Shown: positions 22,181 through 34,973, counted from the first letter of the stretch. The stretch is DNA of 64,000 nucleotides from Antarcticirhabdus aurantiaca (GCF_009765365.1 NZ_VTOM01000022.1:1-64000); one strand, 5' to 3'. Made by a program: numbers and translations. The notes: generated from the letters alone by a model not told the origin.

Positions 22181-23863
22181 ATGTCAGACACGACGCGAAA
22201 GAACGAACCGAGCCTGGTCTTCTGCCCGCTGGGCGGCATCGGCGAGATCGGCATGAACCTCGCCCTATACGGCTACGGCCCCGAGGCCGAGCGCGAATGG
22301 ATCATCGTCGACTGCGGCGTGTCCTTTGCGGGTCCGGAGGCGCCGGGCGTCGACCTCGTGCTGCCCGATATCGGCTTCATCGTCGAGGAACGGCGCTCGC
22401 TGAAGGGAATCGTCATCACCCACGCGCACGAGGACCACTACGGCGCGCTCCTCGACCTTTGGCCCAAGCTGAAGGTGCCGGTCTACGCGACCCAGTTCAC
22501 CGCGAGCCTCCTCGACGCCAAGCGCGAGGGTGAGCCGGGCGCGCCGAAGATTCCGGTGACGCTCTTCCAGGCCGGCGACCGCTTCAAGGTCGGCCCCTTC
22601 GACATCGAGGCGGTGAACGTCACCCACTCGATCCCCGAGCCGGTCGCGCTGGCGATCCGCACGCCGGTCGGGACCGTGGTGCACACGGGCGACTGGAAGA
22701 TCGACGCCTCGCCGGCCCTCGGCCTGCCGACCGACGAGGCACGGCTGCGCGCGATCGGTGACGAGGGCGTCCTCGCGCTGGTCTGCGATTCCACCAACGC
22801 GCTGCGCGAGGGTATCAGCCCGAGCGAGTCCGAAGTCGGCGCTTCGCTCGCCGAGATCATCGCCGCCGCGAAGGGGCGGGTCATCGTCACGACCTTCTCG
22901 TCCAATGTCGGGCGCATCCGCGCCGTCGCCCAGGCCGCGGGAGAGGCGGATCGCCAGGTGCTGTTGATGGGGCGCTCGATGAAGCGCGTCGCCGACATCG
23001 CGCGCGAGCTGCACTACTTCGATGGTCTTCCGGACTTTCTCGACGAATCGAGCTTCGGCTACATCCCGCGCGAGAAGGCGGTGATCATCCTCACCGGCAG
23101 CCAGGGCGAGCCGCGGGCGGCGTTGGCGCGCCTCGCGCGGGACGACCATCCCTCGGTCGGCCTGTCCAAGGGCGATCTCGTGATCTTCTCCTCGCGCTCG
23201 ATCCCGGGCAACGAGAAGGCGATCAACGACATCAAGAACGGCCTGATCGAGCGCGGAGTAGAGGTCCTCGAGGACGGGGGCAAGCTGGTGCACGTTTCCG
23301 GCCATCCGCGTCGTGCCGAGCTCCGGCAGATGTACGAGTGGACCCGTCCCAGGATCGCCGTGCCGGCGCACGGCGAGGCCGCGCATCTTGCCGCCCACGC
23401 CAAGCTCGCCGGCGAGATGGGCGTGCGCGAAGTGGTGCAGATCCGGGATGGCAAGATGGTCCGGCTCGGCCCGGGGCCTGCCGAGATCATCGACGAGGTT
23501 CCGGTCGGACGGCTCTACAAGGACGGTCGGCTCATCGGCAGCGACGTCGAGATGGGCATCGCCGAGCGGCGGCGTCTGTCCTTCGCCGGCCACGTCACGC
23601 TCTGCGTCGAGCTGACCGCCAAGTTCGAGCTGCGCCACGATCCCGAGCTCGTCGCGATCGGCCTGCCGCAGGACGACGGGCAGGGCGAGGAGATGGAGGA
23701 GGTCCTCATCGACGCGGCTGTCGGCGCGATCGATTCGATCCCCAAGAACCGGCGCAAGGATCCCGAACTCGTGCGCGAGGCGGTGCGTCGCGCCGTGCGT
23801 GCGGCCGCGGCCGACGTGTGGGGCAAGAAGCCGATCGTCACGGTCTTCGTGGCGCTGGCCTGA
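22181..23863 (+). CDS. rnj: Ribonuclease J
   Basis: A 560-residue metallo-beta-lactamase/beta-CASP RNase with 5'-3' exo- and endonuclease activity, used in rRNA maturation and mRNA decay. The metal site is HAHEDHYGAL with further ligands in VVHTGDWKID; the beta-CASP domain includes TTFSSNVGRI and HVSGHPRRAELRQMYEWTRP. CAGGAG sits five bases before the ATG used (MSDTTRKNEPSLVFCPLGG); a longer in-frame start would lie within birA. RNase J coexists with a probable RNase E at the far end of the window, as is usual in Hyphomicrobiales. Confidence 0.94.
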   Translation: MSDTTRKNEPSLVFCPLGGIGEIGMNLALYGYGPEAEREWIIVDCGVSFAGPEAPGVDLVLPDIGFIVEERRSLKGIVITHAHEDHYGALLDLWPKLKVPVYATQFTASLLDAKREGEPGAPKIPVTLFQAGDRFKVGPFDIEAVNVTHSIPEPVALAIRTPVGTVVHTGDWKIDASPALGLPTDEARLRAIGDEGVLALVCDSTNALREGISPSESEVGASLAEIIAAAKGRVIVTTFSSNVGRIRAVAQAAGEADRQVLLMGRSMKRVADIARELHYFDGLPDFLDESSFGYIPREKAVIILTGSQGEPRAALARLARDDHPSVGLSKGDLVIFSSRSIPGNEKAINDIKNGLIERGVEVLEDGGKLVHVSGHPRRAELRQMYEWTRPRIAVPAHGEAAHLAAHAKLAGEMGVREVVQIRDGKMVRLGPGPAEIIDEVPVGRLYKDGRLIGSDVEMGIAERRRLSFAGHVTLCVELTAKFELRHDPELVAIGLPQDDGQGEEMEEVLIDAAVGAIDSIPKNRRKDPELVREAVRRAVRAAAADVWGKKPIVTVFVALA

Positions 23864-23887
23864 GCAGGCGCGGGGTAGGGCGGAATA

Positions 23888-24154
23888 ATGGGCTGGGTGA
23901 CCGGACTGGCGATCTTCTTCGTGATCTGGTGGACGGTGCTCTTCGCCGTCCTCCCCTTCGGGGTGCGCAGCCAGATCGAGGAAGGCGAGGTGGTGCCGGG
24001 ATCGGCGGACGGCGCACCTGCCCAGCCCCGCATGCTGCGCAAGATCATCCAGACGACGATCGTCTCCCTGATCGTCTTCGCGCTTTACTACCTGGTGACC
24101 GAGATCATCGGCATCGGCGTCGACGACCTGCCGAACTTCGTGCCGAACGTCTGA
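23888..24154 (+). CDS. DUF1467-family small membrane protein
   Basis: An 88-residue protein with two hydrophobic helices (about residues 2-22, GLAIFFVIWWTVLFAVLPFG, and about 58-76) around a short polar loop with QIEEGEVVPGSADGAP. This fits the DUF1467 family of alphaproteobacteria, commonly found after rnj. Function is unknown. It is the last gene before a strong terminator. Confidence 0.85.
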   Translation: MGWVTGLAIFFVIWWTVLFAVLPFGVRSQIEEGEVVPGSADGAPAQPRMLRKIIQTTIVSLIVFALYYLVTEIIGIGVDDLPNFVPNV

Positions 24155-24171
24155 ACCCGCCGCGGCGGAAC

Positions 24172-24203
24172 AAAAAAAGCGGGGCTCACGCCCCGCTTTT
24201 GGA
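24172..24203 (+). terminator. Rho-independent terminator after the nuo-birA-rnj-DUF1467 run
   Basis: GCGGGGC and GCCCCGC pair around the tetraloop TCAC, extended by an A4/T4 arm and preceded by a 7-A run. This is a near ideal intrinsic terminator 18 bases after the DUF1467 stop. The A-run on the other side would let it work from the opposite strand as well. Confidence 0.9.
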
Positions 24204-24545
24204 AGTTTCAGCAGCCTGGATTCCTCACCGGCCTCGCGGCGGGGCAGCAACGGACGTTGCGCCGGAAATCACGTCCTCCCTGACGAGACTGCTTAAGAAG
24301 TGGGCGTCTTGCTGACGCTTTTCTATGCGGCCGAAATCTATCGGCGGCTTATGCTTTTGTCACGCGGAATCTCAAGGGTGTGACGCAAATTTGTCGTGCT
24401 GTCCGATCTTGCGATTTTTCCCGCGACCAGCGGGCTGACGCGAGGCTGCCGGCAGGCGGTTCCTTCTCCCCGCGCGATGCTTTATGACGCGGCGAACCCG
24501 AGCCGCGCCCGCGCTGCGGCCGCCCTCTTCGACTGGACGAACCGC
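24204..24545. other. Intergenic region upstream of proS
   Basis: No gene is seen. The middle part is comparatively AT-rich (about 24290-24420) and must carry the proS promoter, but no single -35/-10 pair stands out. An in-frame ATG upstream of the chosen proS start would add about 50 residues of low similarity to the family and is not preferred. Confidence 0.4.
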
Positions 24546-25868
24546 ATGCGCCTGTCGCGATATTTCCTGCCGATCCTGAAAGAAACGCCCAAGGAAGCCG
24601 AGATCGTCTCGCACCGGCTCATGCTGCGCGCCGGCATGATCCGCCAGCAGGCGGCCGGCATCTATTCCTGGCTGCCCTTGGGCAAGCGCGTCCTCGACAA
24701 GGTTTGCCGGATCATCCGCGAAGAGCAGGATCGCTCGGGGGCGCTCGAGATCATGATGCCGACCATCCAGTCGGCCGATCTCTGGCGCGAGAGCGGGCGC
24801 TACGACGACTACGGCAAGGAGATGCTGCGCATCGAGGACCGGCACGAGCGCGAGCTTCTGTTCGGCCCGACCAACGAGGAGATGGTGACGGACATCTTCC
24901 GGTCCTACGTCCGCTCCTACAAGGACCTGCCGCTGAACCTTTACCACATCCAGTGGAAGTTCCGGGACGAGGTGCGCCCGCGCTTCGGCGTCATGCGCTC
25001 GCGCGAGTTCCTGATGAAGGACGCCTACTCCTTCGACATCGACTACGAGGCCTCCAAGACGGCCTACGACCGCATGTTCGTGGCCTATCTCCGCACCTTC
25101 GAGCGGCTCGGCCTCCAGGCGATCCCGATGCGCGCCGACACCGGCCCGATCGGCGGCGAGCTGAGCCACGAATTCATCATCCTGGCCTCGACCGGCGAGA
25201 GCGCCGTGTTCTGCCACAAGGACTACCTCTCGCTGACGACGCCCGGCTCCGAGGTCGATTTCAGCGATGCGGGCCAGCTCGCCTCCATCGTGAAGACCTG
25301 GACGACGCCCTACGCGGCGACCGAGGAGATGCACGACGAAGCCGCCTGGAACGCGCTGCCGGAGAACGAGCGCGTCGCGGCGCGCGGCATCGAGGTCGGC
25401 CACATCTTCCACTTCGGCACCAAGTATTCCGAGCCGATGGGCGCCGTGGTCACCGGCCCCTACGGCAAGGACGTGCCGGTGCAGATGGGCTCCTACGGCA
25501 TCGGTCCCTCGCGCCTCATCGCTGCGATCATCGAGGCGAGCCACGACGAGAACGGCATCGTCTGGCCGCGTTCTGTCGCGCCCTTCGAGGTCGGCCTCGT
25601 CAACATGAAGCCGGGCGACGCGCAGTGCGACGCGATCTGCGAGCGGCTCTATGCCGAGCTGGAAGCGGCCGGCATGGACGTCCTCTACGACGACGAGGAC
25701 ACGCGCGCCGGCGCCAAGTTCGCGACGATGGACCTCATCGGCGTGCCGTTCCAGGTGATCGTCGGCCCGCGCGGGGCAGCGGCCGGCGAGGCCGAGATCA
25801 AGGTGCGCGCCGACGGCTCGCGCTTCACCCTGCCGGTCGACGGCGTCGTCGCGAGGCTCTCCGCGTGA
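24546..25868 (+). CDS. proS: Prolyl-tRNA synthetase (short alphaproteobacterial form)
   Basis: A 440-residue class II synthetase that charges tRNA-Pro. It begins with the invariant [19 protein letters not shown], followed by motif 1 ([20 protein letters not shown]), motif 2 ([20 protein letters not shown]) and motif 3 ([17 protein letters not shown]), then the anticodon-binding domain. It lacks the INS editing domain present in E. coli ProRS, as expected for this clade. The downstream permease gene starts inside its stop codon (GTGA). Confidence 0.95.
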   Translation: MRLSRYFLPILKETPKEAEIVSHRLMLRAGMIRQQAAGIYSWLPLGKRVLDKVCRIIREEQDRSGALEIMMPTIQSADLWRESGRYDDYGKEMLRIEDRHERELLFGPTNEEMVTDIFRSYVRSYKDLPLNLYHIQWKFRDEVRPRFGVMRSREFLMKDAYSFDIDYEASKTAYDRMFVAYLRTFERLGLQAIPMRADTGPIGGELSHEFIILASTGESAVFCHKDYLSLTTPGSEVDFSDAGQLASIVKTWTTPYAATEEMHDEAAWNALPENERVAARGIEVGHIFHFGTKYSEPMGAVVTGPYGKDVPVQMGSYGIGPSRLIAAIIEASHDENGIVWPRSVAPFEVGLVNMKPGDAQCDAICERLYAELEAAGMDVLYDDEDTRAGAKFATMDLIGVPFQVIVGPRGAAAGEAEIKVRADGSRFTLPVDGVVARLSA

Positions 25869-27181
25869 GCGTCTCGGCCGAGGCGAGCGCGGCCGTCGCC
25901 GCCAAGCCGCCGCAGACGGCGGGCGGCACGAAGCCATTCTCGCCCTTCGAGTGGATCATCGCCGGCCGGTATCTGCGCGCCCGTCGGCGGGATGCGGGCG
26001 TGTCCGTCATCGCCGGCTTCTCCTTTCTCGGGATCCTCGTCGGCGTCGCCGCGCTGATCATCGTCATGTCGGTGATGAACGGCTTCCGCGCCGAGCTCCT
26101 CGACCGCATCCTCGGCGTCAACGGCCACATCGTCCTGTATCCGATCGACCGGCCGCTGGACGACTTCGACGAGGTCGCCAGGCGGATCGACGCCGTCGAC
26201 GGCGTGCGCTTCACCATGCCCATGGTGCAGGGTCAGGTGCTGGCCTCCGGTCCGGGACGCGGCAATACGGGCGCGCTCGTCAAGGGCGTGCGCGGCGCCG
26301 ACCTCCTGAAGCTTCAGCCGGTGTCCGGCAGCCTCAAGCAGGGGACCCTCGACGGCTTCGACGAGAGTGGCGGCGTCGCCGTCGGCTCGCGGCTGGCCGA
26401 GCAGCTGGGCCTGCAGCTCGGCGACCTCGTCACCCTGATCTCGCCGGAAGGCGACGTGACGCCGTTCGGCACGTCGCCGCGCGTCAAAGCCTATCCCGTC
26501 ACCGCGATCTTCGACGTCGGCATGTCGCAGATCGACGCGAGCTACGTCTACATGCCCTTCTCAGAAGCGCAGCTCTACTTCAACCAGGAGGGCACGGCCG
26601 GCGCCATCGAGGTGTTTGTCGACCGTCCGGACGAGGTGAACCTCTACGGCGAGCGCATCGACCAGGCCGCCGGGCGCCCGCTCTTCCTGTCGAACTGGCA
26701 GATGCAGGACCAGTCCTTCTTCAACGCGCTGCAGGTCGAGCGCAACGTCATGTTCATCATTCTGACGCTGATCGTCCTCGTCGCGGCGCTGAACATCATC
26801 TCCGGCCTCTTCATGCTGGTGAAGGACAAGGGGCGCGACATCGCGATCCTTCGCACCATGGGCGCCACGAAGGGCGCTGTCATGCGCGTCTTCTTCATCA
26901 CGGGCGCGGCGATCGGCTTCACGGGCACGCTCGCCGGCTTCCTGATCGGGCTCCTGTTCTGCCTCAACATCGAGAACATCCGGCAGTTCTTCTCCTGGCT
27001 GTCGGGGCGCACGCTCTTCGACCCGGAATTCTACTTCCTCAGCCAGCTTCCGGCGAAGGTCGATGCGACCGAGGTGCTGCTGGTCGTCGGCATGGCGATC
27101 GGCCTCTCGTTCCTCGCCACCATCCTGCCGTCCTGGCGGGCCTCGCGGCTCGATCCGGTCGAGGCGCTGCGCTACGAATGA
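25865..27181 (+). CDS. lolC: Lipoprotein-releasing ABC transporter permease (LolC/LolE family)
   Basis: A 438-residue inner-membrane permease that, with LolD, extracts lipoproteins for the outer membrane. It has an N-terminal helix (about 52-72, [20 protein letters not shown]), a MacB-like periplasmic domain, and three C-terminal FtsX-type helices with [20 protein letters not shown] between the first two and [17 protein letters not shown] at the end. The GTG start overlaps the proS stop, and its own TGA overlaps the lolD ATG. Only one permease gene is present, so it probably acts as a homodimer, as described for LolF-type systems. Confidence 0.9.
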   Translation: MSVSAEASAAVAAKPPQTAGGTKPFSPFEWIIAGRYLRARRRDAGVSVIAGFSFLGILVGVAALIIVMSVMNGFRAELLDRILGVNGHIVLYPIDRPLDDFDEVARRIDAVDGVRFTMPMVQGQVLASGPGRGNTGALVKGVRGADLLKLQPVSGSLKQGTLDGFDESGGVAVGSRLAEQLGLQLGDLVTLISPEGDVTPFGTSPRVKAYPVTAIFDVGMSQIDASYVYMPFSEAQLYFNQEGTAGAIEVFVDRPDEVNLYGERIDQAAGRPLFLSNWQMQDQSFFNALQVERNVMFIILTLIVLVAALNIISGLFMLVKDKGRDIAILRTMGATKGAVMRVFFITGAAIGFTGTLAGFLIGLLFCLNIENIRQFFSWLSGRTLFDPEFYFLSQLPAKVDATEVLLVVGMAIGLSFLATILPSWRASRLDPVEALRYE

Positions 27182-27876
27182 GCACGGTCATGAACCCCGC
27201 CATGCGGCTCGAATCCATCGAGCGCCGCTTCGTTCAGGGCGAACAGCGCCTGACGATCCTCGACAAGGCCGAGATGACCTTGATGCCCGGCGAGATGGTG
27301 GCGCTCGTCGCTCCGTCCGGCGCCGGCAAGTCGACGCTCCTCCACATCGCCGGCCTCCTGGAGCGGCCGGATGGCGGCGAGATCCTCATCGACGGCAAGC
27401 CCTGCGGCACGATGGACGACGAGAAGCGCACGGCCATGCGCCGCCGTTCGATCGGCTTCGTCTACCAGTTCCACCACCTCCTGCCGGAGTTCTCCGCTTT
27501 GGAGAACGTCATGCTGCCGCAGATGATCGGCGGACAGACGCGCGCGCAGGCCTCCGAGCGGGCGCGCCGGCTCCTCGACTATATGCGCGTCGGCCAGCGG
27601 GCGACGCATCGGCCGGCCGAGCTGTCGGGCGGCGAGCAGCAGCGCGTCGCGATCGCCCGCGCCGTCGCCAACAGCCCGCACGTCCTTCTGGCCGACGAGC
27701 CGACGGGCAATCTCGACCCGCAGACCTCGGCCTACGTCTTCGAGGCGCTGACCGCCTTGGTGCGCCAGTCGGGCGTCGCCGCGCTGATCGCGACCCACAA
27801 CCACGAGCTGGCCTCCCGCATGGACCGGACCGTGACGCTCTCCGGCGGCCTCATCGTGCCGCACAGCTTCGGCTGA
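27178..27876 (+). CDS. lolD: Lipoprotein-releasing ABC transporter ATP-binding protein
   Basis: A 232-residue ABC ATPase of the MacB/LolD type. Walker A is APSGAGKST (Lys51), followed by the Q-loop region [19 protein letters not shown] with the LolD-type sequence, the signature LSGGEQQR, Walker [13 protein letters not shown] and the switch His in ATHNHELA. Its ATG overlaps the permease stop (ATGA). It powers the permease encoded immediately upstream. Confidence 0.94.
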   Translation: MSTVMNPAMRLESIERRFVQGEQRLTILDKAEMTLMPGEMVALVAPSGAGKSTLLHIAGLLERPDGGEILIDGKPCGTMDDEKRTAMRRRSIGFVYQFHHLLPEFSALENVMLPQMIGGQTRAQASERARRLLDYMRVGQRATHRPAELSGGEQQRVAIARAVANSPHVLLADEPTGNLDPQTSAYVFEALTALVRQSGVAALIATHNHELASRMDRTVTLSGGLIVPHSFG

Positions 27877-27913
27877 ACGGCAAGCCTTTCCTAACCACGA
27901 TCGCAGACGAGAC

Positions 27914-27942
27914 GCGCCGCGCCGGAACGTCCGGCGCGGCGC
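27914..27942 (+). terminator. Strong GC hairpin after lolD
   Basis: A perfect 13-bp stem (GCGCCGCGCCGGA paired with TCCGGCGCGGCGC) with a 3-base loop begins 38 bases after the lolD stop. No T-run follows, so termination would be weak or factor-aided, but the stability and position suggest it marks the end of the proS-lolC-lolD transcript and insulates the SOS promoter that follows. Confidence 0.6.
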
Positions 27943-27963
27943 CTTGACTCGTGCCGAGTGATA

Positions 27964-27978
27964 GAACAAAAAAGGAAC
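27964..27978. promoter_or_regulatory. LexA (SOS) box 1
   Basis: GAACAAAAAAGGAAC is an exact GAAC-N7-GAAC direct repeat, the LexA operator of alphaproteobacteria. It lies 15 bases downstream of a TTGACT that could be a -35 element and 26 bases before the start of a 28-residue ORF. Confidence 0.8.
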
Positions 27979-27982
27979 ATAG

Positions 27983-27997
27983 GAACCAAACGGGAAC
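27983..27997. promoter_or_regulatory. LexA (SOS) box 2
   Basis: GAACCAAACGGGAAC is a second exact GAAC-N7-GAAC direct repeat, starting 19 bases after the first. It overlaps the likely ribosome site (GGGAA) of the small ORF. Two full matches in tandem are very unlikely by chance and point to tight LexA repression. Confidence 0.78.
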
Positions 27998-28004
27998 TCG
28001 GCTC

Positions 28005-28091
28005 ATGCTCGGAATGGTCAAGGACGTCGCCTCCCTCGTTGCCATCTCGGCGTTCGTCTGCTCGCTCGCTCTTCTGCTGCACGCCATCTAA
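28005..28091 (+). CDS. 28-residue SOS-controlled membrane peptide
   Basis: A 28-codon ORF (ATG to TAA) with GGGAA eight bases upstream. The peptide starts MLGMVKDVAS and residues 8-27 form one hydrophobic helix containing a single Cys19; the only charges are Lys6 and Asp7 and a His26 near the end. Length and topology fit a single-span inner-membrane peptide. Two tandem LexA boxes directly in front indicate induction by DNA damage. In Caulobacter the SOS-induced SidA is a 29-residue inner-membrane division inhibitor; this ORF matches it in size, topology and control, but homology cannot be judged by eye. dnaE follows in the same direction. It could also be a non-coding leader. Confidence 0.6.
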   Translation: MLGMVKDVASLVAISAFVCSLALLLHAI

Positions 28092-28124
28092 ACGGCGGAG
28101 ACCATTGGATAGAGGCGGGGAGGG

Positions 28125-28172
28125 CTCGACTCGCGGACACCCCGGAGTCAGCCTCGCGCCGGGCGAGTCGAG
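28125..28172 (+). repeat. Stem-loop in the dnaE leader
   Basis: CTCGACTCG and CGAGTCGAG can form a 9-bp outer stem, and CCCGG/CCGGG a 5-bp inner stem, just after the small ORF and about 40 bases before the dnaE start. No T-run follows. It could be an attenuator, a partial terminator for the SOS transcript, or an mRNA stabiliser. Confidence 0.4.
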
Positions 28173-28213
28173 GCACGGTCTCGGCTCGACGAAAGACATG
28201 CAGGAGAACGGTC

Positions 28214-31713
<3,500 letters not shown>

Positions 31714-31717
<4 letters not shown>

Positions 31718-32868
31718 AGCGGCAGGGCCAGTTGGCTCAGCGCCGGCGAGCCGTCCTCCTCGAAGGCCGACAGGGTGACCCCCAGGAGGCGGACGCCCTT
31801 CTCGACGGGGAGGACGCCGTCGAGAAGCTGGAAGGCGGCGTCCTCCACGGCCTCGAAGGAGGCGAAGGGCAGGGCGCCCGAGCGGCTGCGGGTGATGATC
31901 CGGAAGTCGGCGAACTTCACCTTCAGCGTCACCGTCCGTCCGAGGAGGCGGTGCGTCTCGCAATGCCGGCGGACCTTGGCGACGAGCGGGCGGATCGCCT
32001 TGCGCATCGCCTCGCGCTCGTGGAGGTCGGCGAAGAAGGTTTTCTCGGCGCCGACCGACTTGCGGATGCGATCGGGCCGCACGGGGCGCTCGTCGATGCC
32101 GCGCGCGATGTCGTGATAGTGCCCTCCGGCCTTGCCGAAATGCGCGTTGAGGAAGGCGAGGCTGCAGGCGCGAAGGTCCGCGCCGGTGCGGATGCCGAGT
32201 GCCGCCATGCGCTTTTCCGTCGCCGGCCCGACGCCGTGGAACTTGCCGACCGACAGCGTCTCCACGAAGCCCGGCCCCATGGCCGGCGTCACGACAAAGA
32301 GCCCATCCGGCTTCTTCTGCTCGCAGGCGAGCTTGGCCAGGAACTTGTTGTAGGACACGCCCGCCGAGGCGGTGAGGCCCGTGCGCTCGCGGATCGCCGA
32401 GCGGATGCGCTCGGCCACCATCGTCGCCGTCGGCAGGCCCTGCCGGTTCTCGGTCACGTCGAGATAGGCCTCGTCGAGCGACAGCGGCTCGATCAGGTCT
32501 GTGTGCTCGGCGAAGATCTCGCGGATCTCGCCGGAGACCGCCTTGTAGACGTCGAAGCGCGGCTTGACGAAGACGAGATCCGGGCAGCGACGCCGGGCGG
32601 TCACCGAGGGCATGGCCGAGCGCACGCCGAAGGCGCGCGCCTCGTAGCTCGCGGCCGCCACGACCCCGCGCTGGCTCGAACCGCCGACGGCGACGGGCTG
32701 CCCGCGCAGAAGGGGATCGTCGCGCTGCTCGACGGATGCGTAGAAGGCGTCCATGTCGACGTGGATGATCTTGCGCAGGCGCGGGCGCTCGGCCGACGCG
32801 GCATGCTGGCCGTGGTCGATCGCCTCGTCACTGATCGTCGGCCCGACGGCCGCCGCGCCCCATGCCAT
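31714..32868 (-). CDS. dinB: DNA polymerase IV
   Basis: A 384-residue Y-family translesion polymerase. Metal-binding acidic residues are in HVDMDAFYASVEQRDDPLL and SLDEAYLDVTENRQG; the steric-gate region and the helix-hairpin-helix VGPATEKRMAALGI are present, followed by the little-finger domain. The start gives about 35 residues before the core, and an internal start nearer the core is possible. It is tail-to-tail with dnaE. A one-mismatch LexA box 45 bases upstream agrees with SOS induction of dinB in other bacteria. Confidence 0.94.
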
Positions 32869-32912
32869 ATCGATTTCGCGTCCGTTGCTTCGCTCCCCGA
32901 CTCAGCGCGGAA

Positions 32913-32927
32913 GAACGAAAGAGAAAC
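32913..32927. promoter_or_regulatory. Degenerate LexA box upstream of dinB
   Basis: GAAC-GAAAGAG-AAAC has the spacing of the alphaproteobacterial LexA operator with one mismatch in the second half (A for G). It lies about 45 bases before the dinB start on the opposite strand. One mismatch over eight fixed positions makes it plausible but not secure. Confidence 0.4.
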
Positions 32928-32979
32928 GGATGATCGACCGATCCGGCCGGCTGATCAAGCCGCGGATCTCAGGAGGCCT

Positions 32980-33390
32980 TCAGCTCAGCGTCAGGCGAGC
33001 CTTGTCGGTGACGATCGTGCCGCCCGCACCCTGCGGCTCGATGGCGAGGATGGTGCCGAGCCCAGGCGCGGTGGAGCCGACCTTGACGCGCAGCAGCATG
33101 TCGCCGGCCGCCAGAATGGCCTCGTCCTCGAACAACGAGACGACGGCGTAGTCGGCCGGGGTCACCGGCATCGGCGGCACCACCAGGGCGACGGGCATGA
33201 CGCCGGGATAATCGGCGCCCTCCGGGCGGATCTCGGCCGGCGTCGCGGTGGCCCACCAGAACAGGAATCCCGCGGCGGATGCGAGAACCGTCAGGCTCGC
33301 TCCCAGGATCGGGACGAGGCGCCGGACGCCGCGCTTGGGGCGGTAATCGTCGACGAGCTCCGTCTTGGCAGCGGTGATCGACATGGCCAT
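32980..33390 (-). CDS. Hypothetical membrane-anchored protein
   Basis: A 136-residue protein with a short basic N-terminus (KTELVDDYRPKRGVRR), one membrane helix (about 26-46, LVPILGASLTVLASAAGFLFWW) and an extracytoplasmic domain with a proline-rich stretch (VALVVPPMPVTPADY) and a C-terminal beta-rich region ending GTIVTDKARLTLS. The topology suggests a periplasmic domain tethered to the inner membrane. I do not recognise a family. The ATG used follows GGGA; a start 14 codons further upstream is possible. It lies between dinB and a HAD-like gene on the same strand. Confidence 0.6.
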   Translation of the reverse strand: MAMSITAAKTELVDDYRPKRGVRRLVPILGASLTVLASAAGFLFWWATATPAEIRPEGADYPGVMPVALVVPPMPVTPADYAVVSLFEDEAILAAGDMLLRVKVGSTAPGLGTILAIEPQGAGGTIVTDKARLTLS

Positions 33391-33475
33391 GGCGCGGGTC
33401 CCGTTTTGCGGATGCGAAACGGGAGCGACCATGCGGTGGGCGCGTGCAGAAACGGTCGCGCCGCGCCTTGCAAGT

Positions 33476-34174
33476 TTAACGATCCGGCGCTTTTTCCGGT
33501 TCGCTCATCGTCGGTTCTCGGCCGGCGAGGAGCTCGGCGAGCATCGCTTCGGCATGCGGCCAGTCACGCGCCGCGAAAGCGCCGGGCGGCAGCGGCGGCA
33601 GGTGCGGACGAAAGCCTTCATGCGCCATGAGGTGCACGAGCCGCGCGGCCGGCGCGCTGCGATGAACGGCGAGGAGGTTGGGCGGCAGATCGTCGACGAA
33701 GACGGCCGGGCCGCTTCGCGCCTTCATCAACTCGTCGACCACGCCCCCTTTGGAGCGCTCCGTCGCGATCATCGGGAAATGCAGACCCGCCGAGTCGAGA
33801 AGAGCCCGGCGCGCGTCGTAGAAGCTCGGCGTCATCGCGGTCAGGAAGACGATGTCGGCGCGAGCGGCCAACCGGGCGAGCGCTTCGGCCGCACCGCGAA
33901 CGACGGGCTGGCGCTGCGCCTGCTCCGCGTAGATCCGCTGCGTGAAGCCCTCCAGAACGCCGCCGCCGATCGCCTCGCCGGTTGCCAGGGACCGCGCGTT
34001 CCCCGTGAGGCGGAAGGACTCGAAGTGGAGCCGCGCGCCGTTTTCCCGCAGGAGAGCGTCGAACGGACCGATGAATTCCAGAACCACCTCGTCGACATCG
34101 AGAACGAGCAGCGCGTCGTGCCGGCGCTCGATCGTCTCAGGTTCGGGGCCGCGGCTGCGGGGCGAATGCTTCAT
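33476..34174 (-). CDS. HAD-like hydrolase
   Basis: 232 residues with HAD-superfamily hallmarks: motif I LLVLDVDEVVLEF (Asp26 and Asp28), motif II VFLTAMTPSF, a Lys in ATERSKGGVVDELM and motif III VFVDDLPPNL with paired aspartates. The cap is small. Substrate is unknown; such enzymes are phosphatases or phosphonatases. Its ATG overlaps the stop of the DUF3572 gene (ATGA), so the two are translationally coupled, divergent from divK. Confidence 0.72.
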   Translation of the reverse strand: MKHSPRSRGPEPETIERRHDALLVLDVDEVVLEFIGPFDALLRENGARLHFESFRLTGNARSLATGEAIGGGVLEGFTQRIYAEQAQRQPVVRGAAEALARLAARADIVFLTAMTPSFYDARRALLDSAGLHFPMIATERSKGGVVDELMKARSGPAVFVDDLPPNLLAVHRSAPAARLVHLMAHEGFRPHLPPLPPGAFAARDWPHAEAMLAELLAGREPTMSEPEKAPDR

Positions 34175-34479
34175 CGCGGACCGGCCGCGAAGTCGGCACT
34201 CAGCGCCTCGCGCGCCGCGGCCACGCTCTCGCCCGCGCGCCCGCTCGCCTGCGAGAAGGCCGCGAGCGTGCCCTCATGGGCGAGCAGGAAGTCGAGAAGC
34301 CCCGCGAAGAAGGCCGGGTCCGAGATGCGGGCGCGCATCTCCATCGGCTCGATGCCCGACAGGTCGAGGAACCGGGCGAGAAGCTTCGGGTCGCCGGCGA
34401 GGAAGCTCAGCGCTTCGACACCGACCGCGTCGGCCTCGTCGCGGCCCATCGGACCAGCGGGCTTGCGTTCACGGATCAT
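34171..34479 (-). CDS. DUF3572-family protein
   Basis: A 102-residue helical protein with VGVEALSFLAGDPKLLARFLDLSG and DPAFFAGLLDFLLAHEGTLAAF, typical of DUF3572, which is confined to alphaproteobacteria and regularly sits divergently beside divK. Function is unknown. It is coupled to the HAD-like gene by a 4-base overlap. Confidence 0.85.
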   Translation of the reverse strand: MIRERKPAGPMGRDEADAVGVEALSFLAGDPKLLARFLDLSGIEPMEMRARISDPAFFAGLLDFLLAHEGTLAAFSQASGRAGESVAAAREALSADFAAGPR

Positions 34480-34601
34480 TGCAATTCCACCTCGGCGAGA
34501 CCGGACTCGCGGGATTCCAGAATCTTAAATAAAAGAGGTCTAGAACCGGTGCGGTATCGAAGCAAGGAAGCGGGTGTCGAGGCTCGTCGAGGAGTGGCGT
34601 C

Positions 34602-34973
34602 GTGGCGAAGACCGTGATGATCGTGGAAGACAACGAGCTCAACATGAAGCTCTTCCGCGATCTTGTTGAAGCGCATGGTTACCGGACGGTTCAGACACGC
34701 AGCGGGCTGAAGGCTGTCGAGCTGGCCCGGGCAGAAATGCCCGATCTGATCCTGATGGACATACAACTTCCCGAGGTGTCCGGCCTCGATGTGACCAAGG
34801 AGTTGAAGGCCGACCCGCAGCTGTTCCGCATTCCCGTCATCGCCGTCACCGCCTTCGCGATGAAGGGCGACGAGGAGCGCATCCGGCAGGGGGGCTGCGA
34901 GGCCTACATTTCCAAGCCGATCTCGGTGACGAAGTTCATCGACACCATCAAATCGTTTCTGGGTGATGGCTGA
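34602..34973 (+). CDS. divK: Cell-cycle response regulator DivK
   Basis: A single receiver domain of 123 residues with phosphoacceptor Asp53 (LILMDIQLP), the acidic pair in MIVEDNELN, Thr in VIAVTAFA and Lys in YISKPIS. DivK is phosphorylated and dephosphorylated by DivJ/PleC-type kinases at the cell poles and feeds into DivL-CckA-CtrA. A GTG start with GGAG in front gives [12 protein letters not shown], the family N-terminus. It is followed by pleD, the standard pairing. Confidence 0.96.
   Translation: MAKTVMIVEDNELNMKLFRDLVEAHGYRTVQTRSGLKAVELARAEMPDLILMDIQLPEVSGLDVTKELKADPQLFRIPVIAVTAFAMKGDEERIRQGGCEAYISKPISVTKFIDTIKSFLGDG

Noticed and set aside
24396-24545. A longer proS start adding 50 residues
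   Set aside because: The family N-terminus is [13 protein letters not shown]; the upstream part has no similarity pattern and lies in the promoter region.
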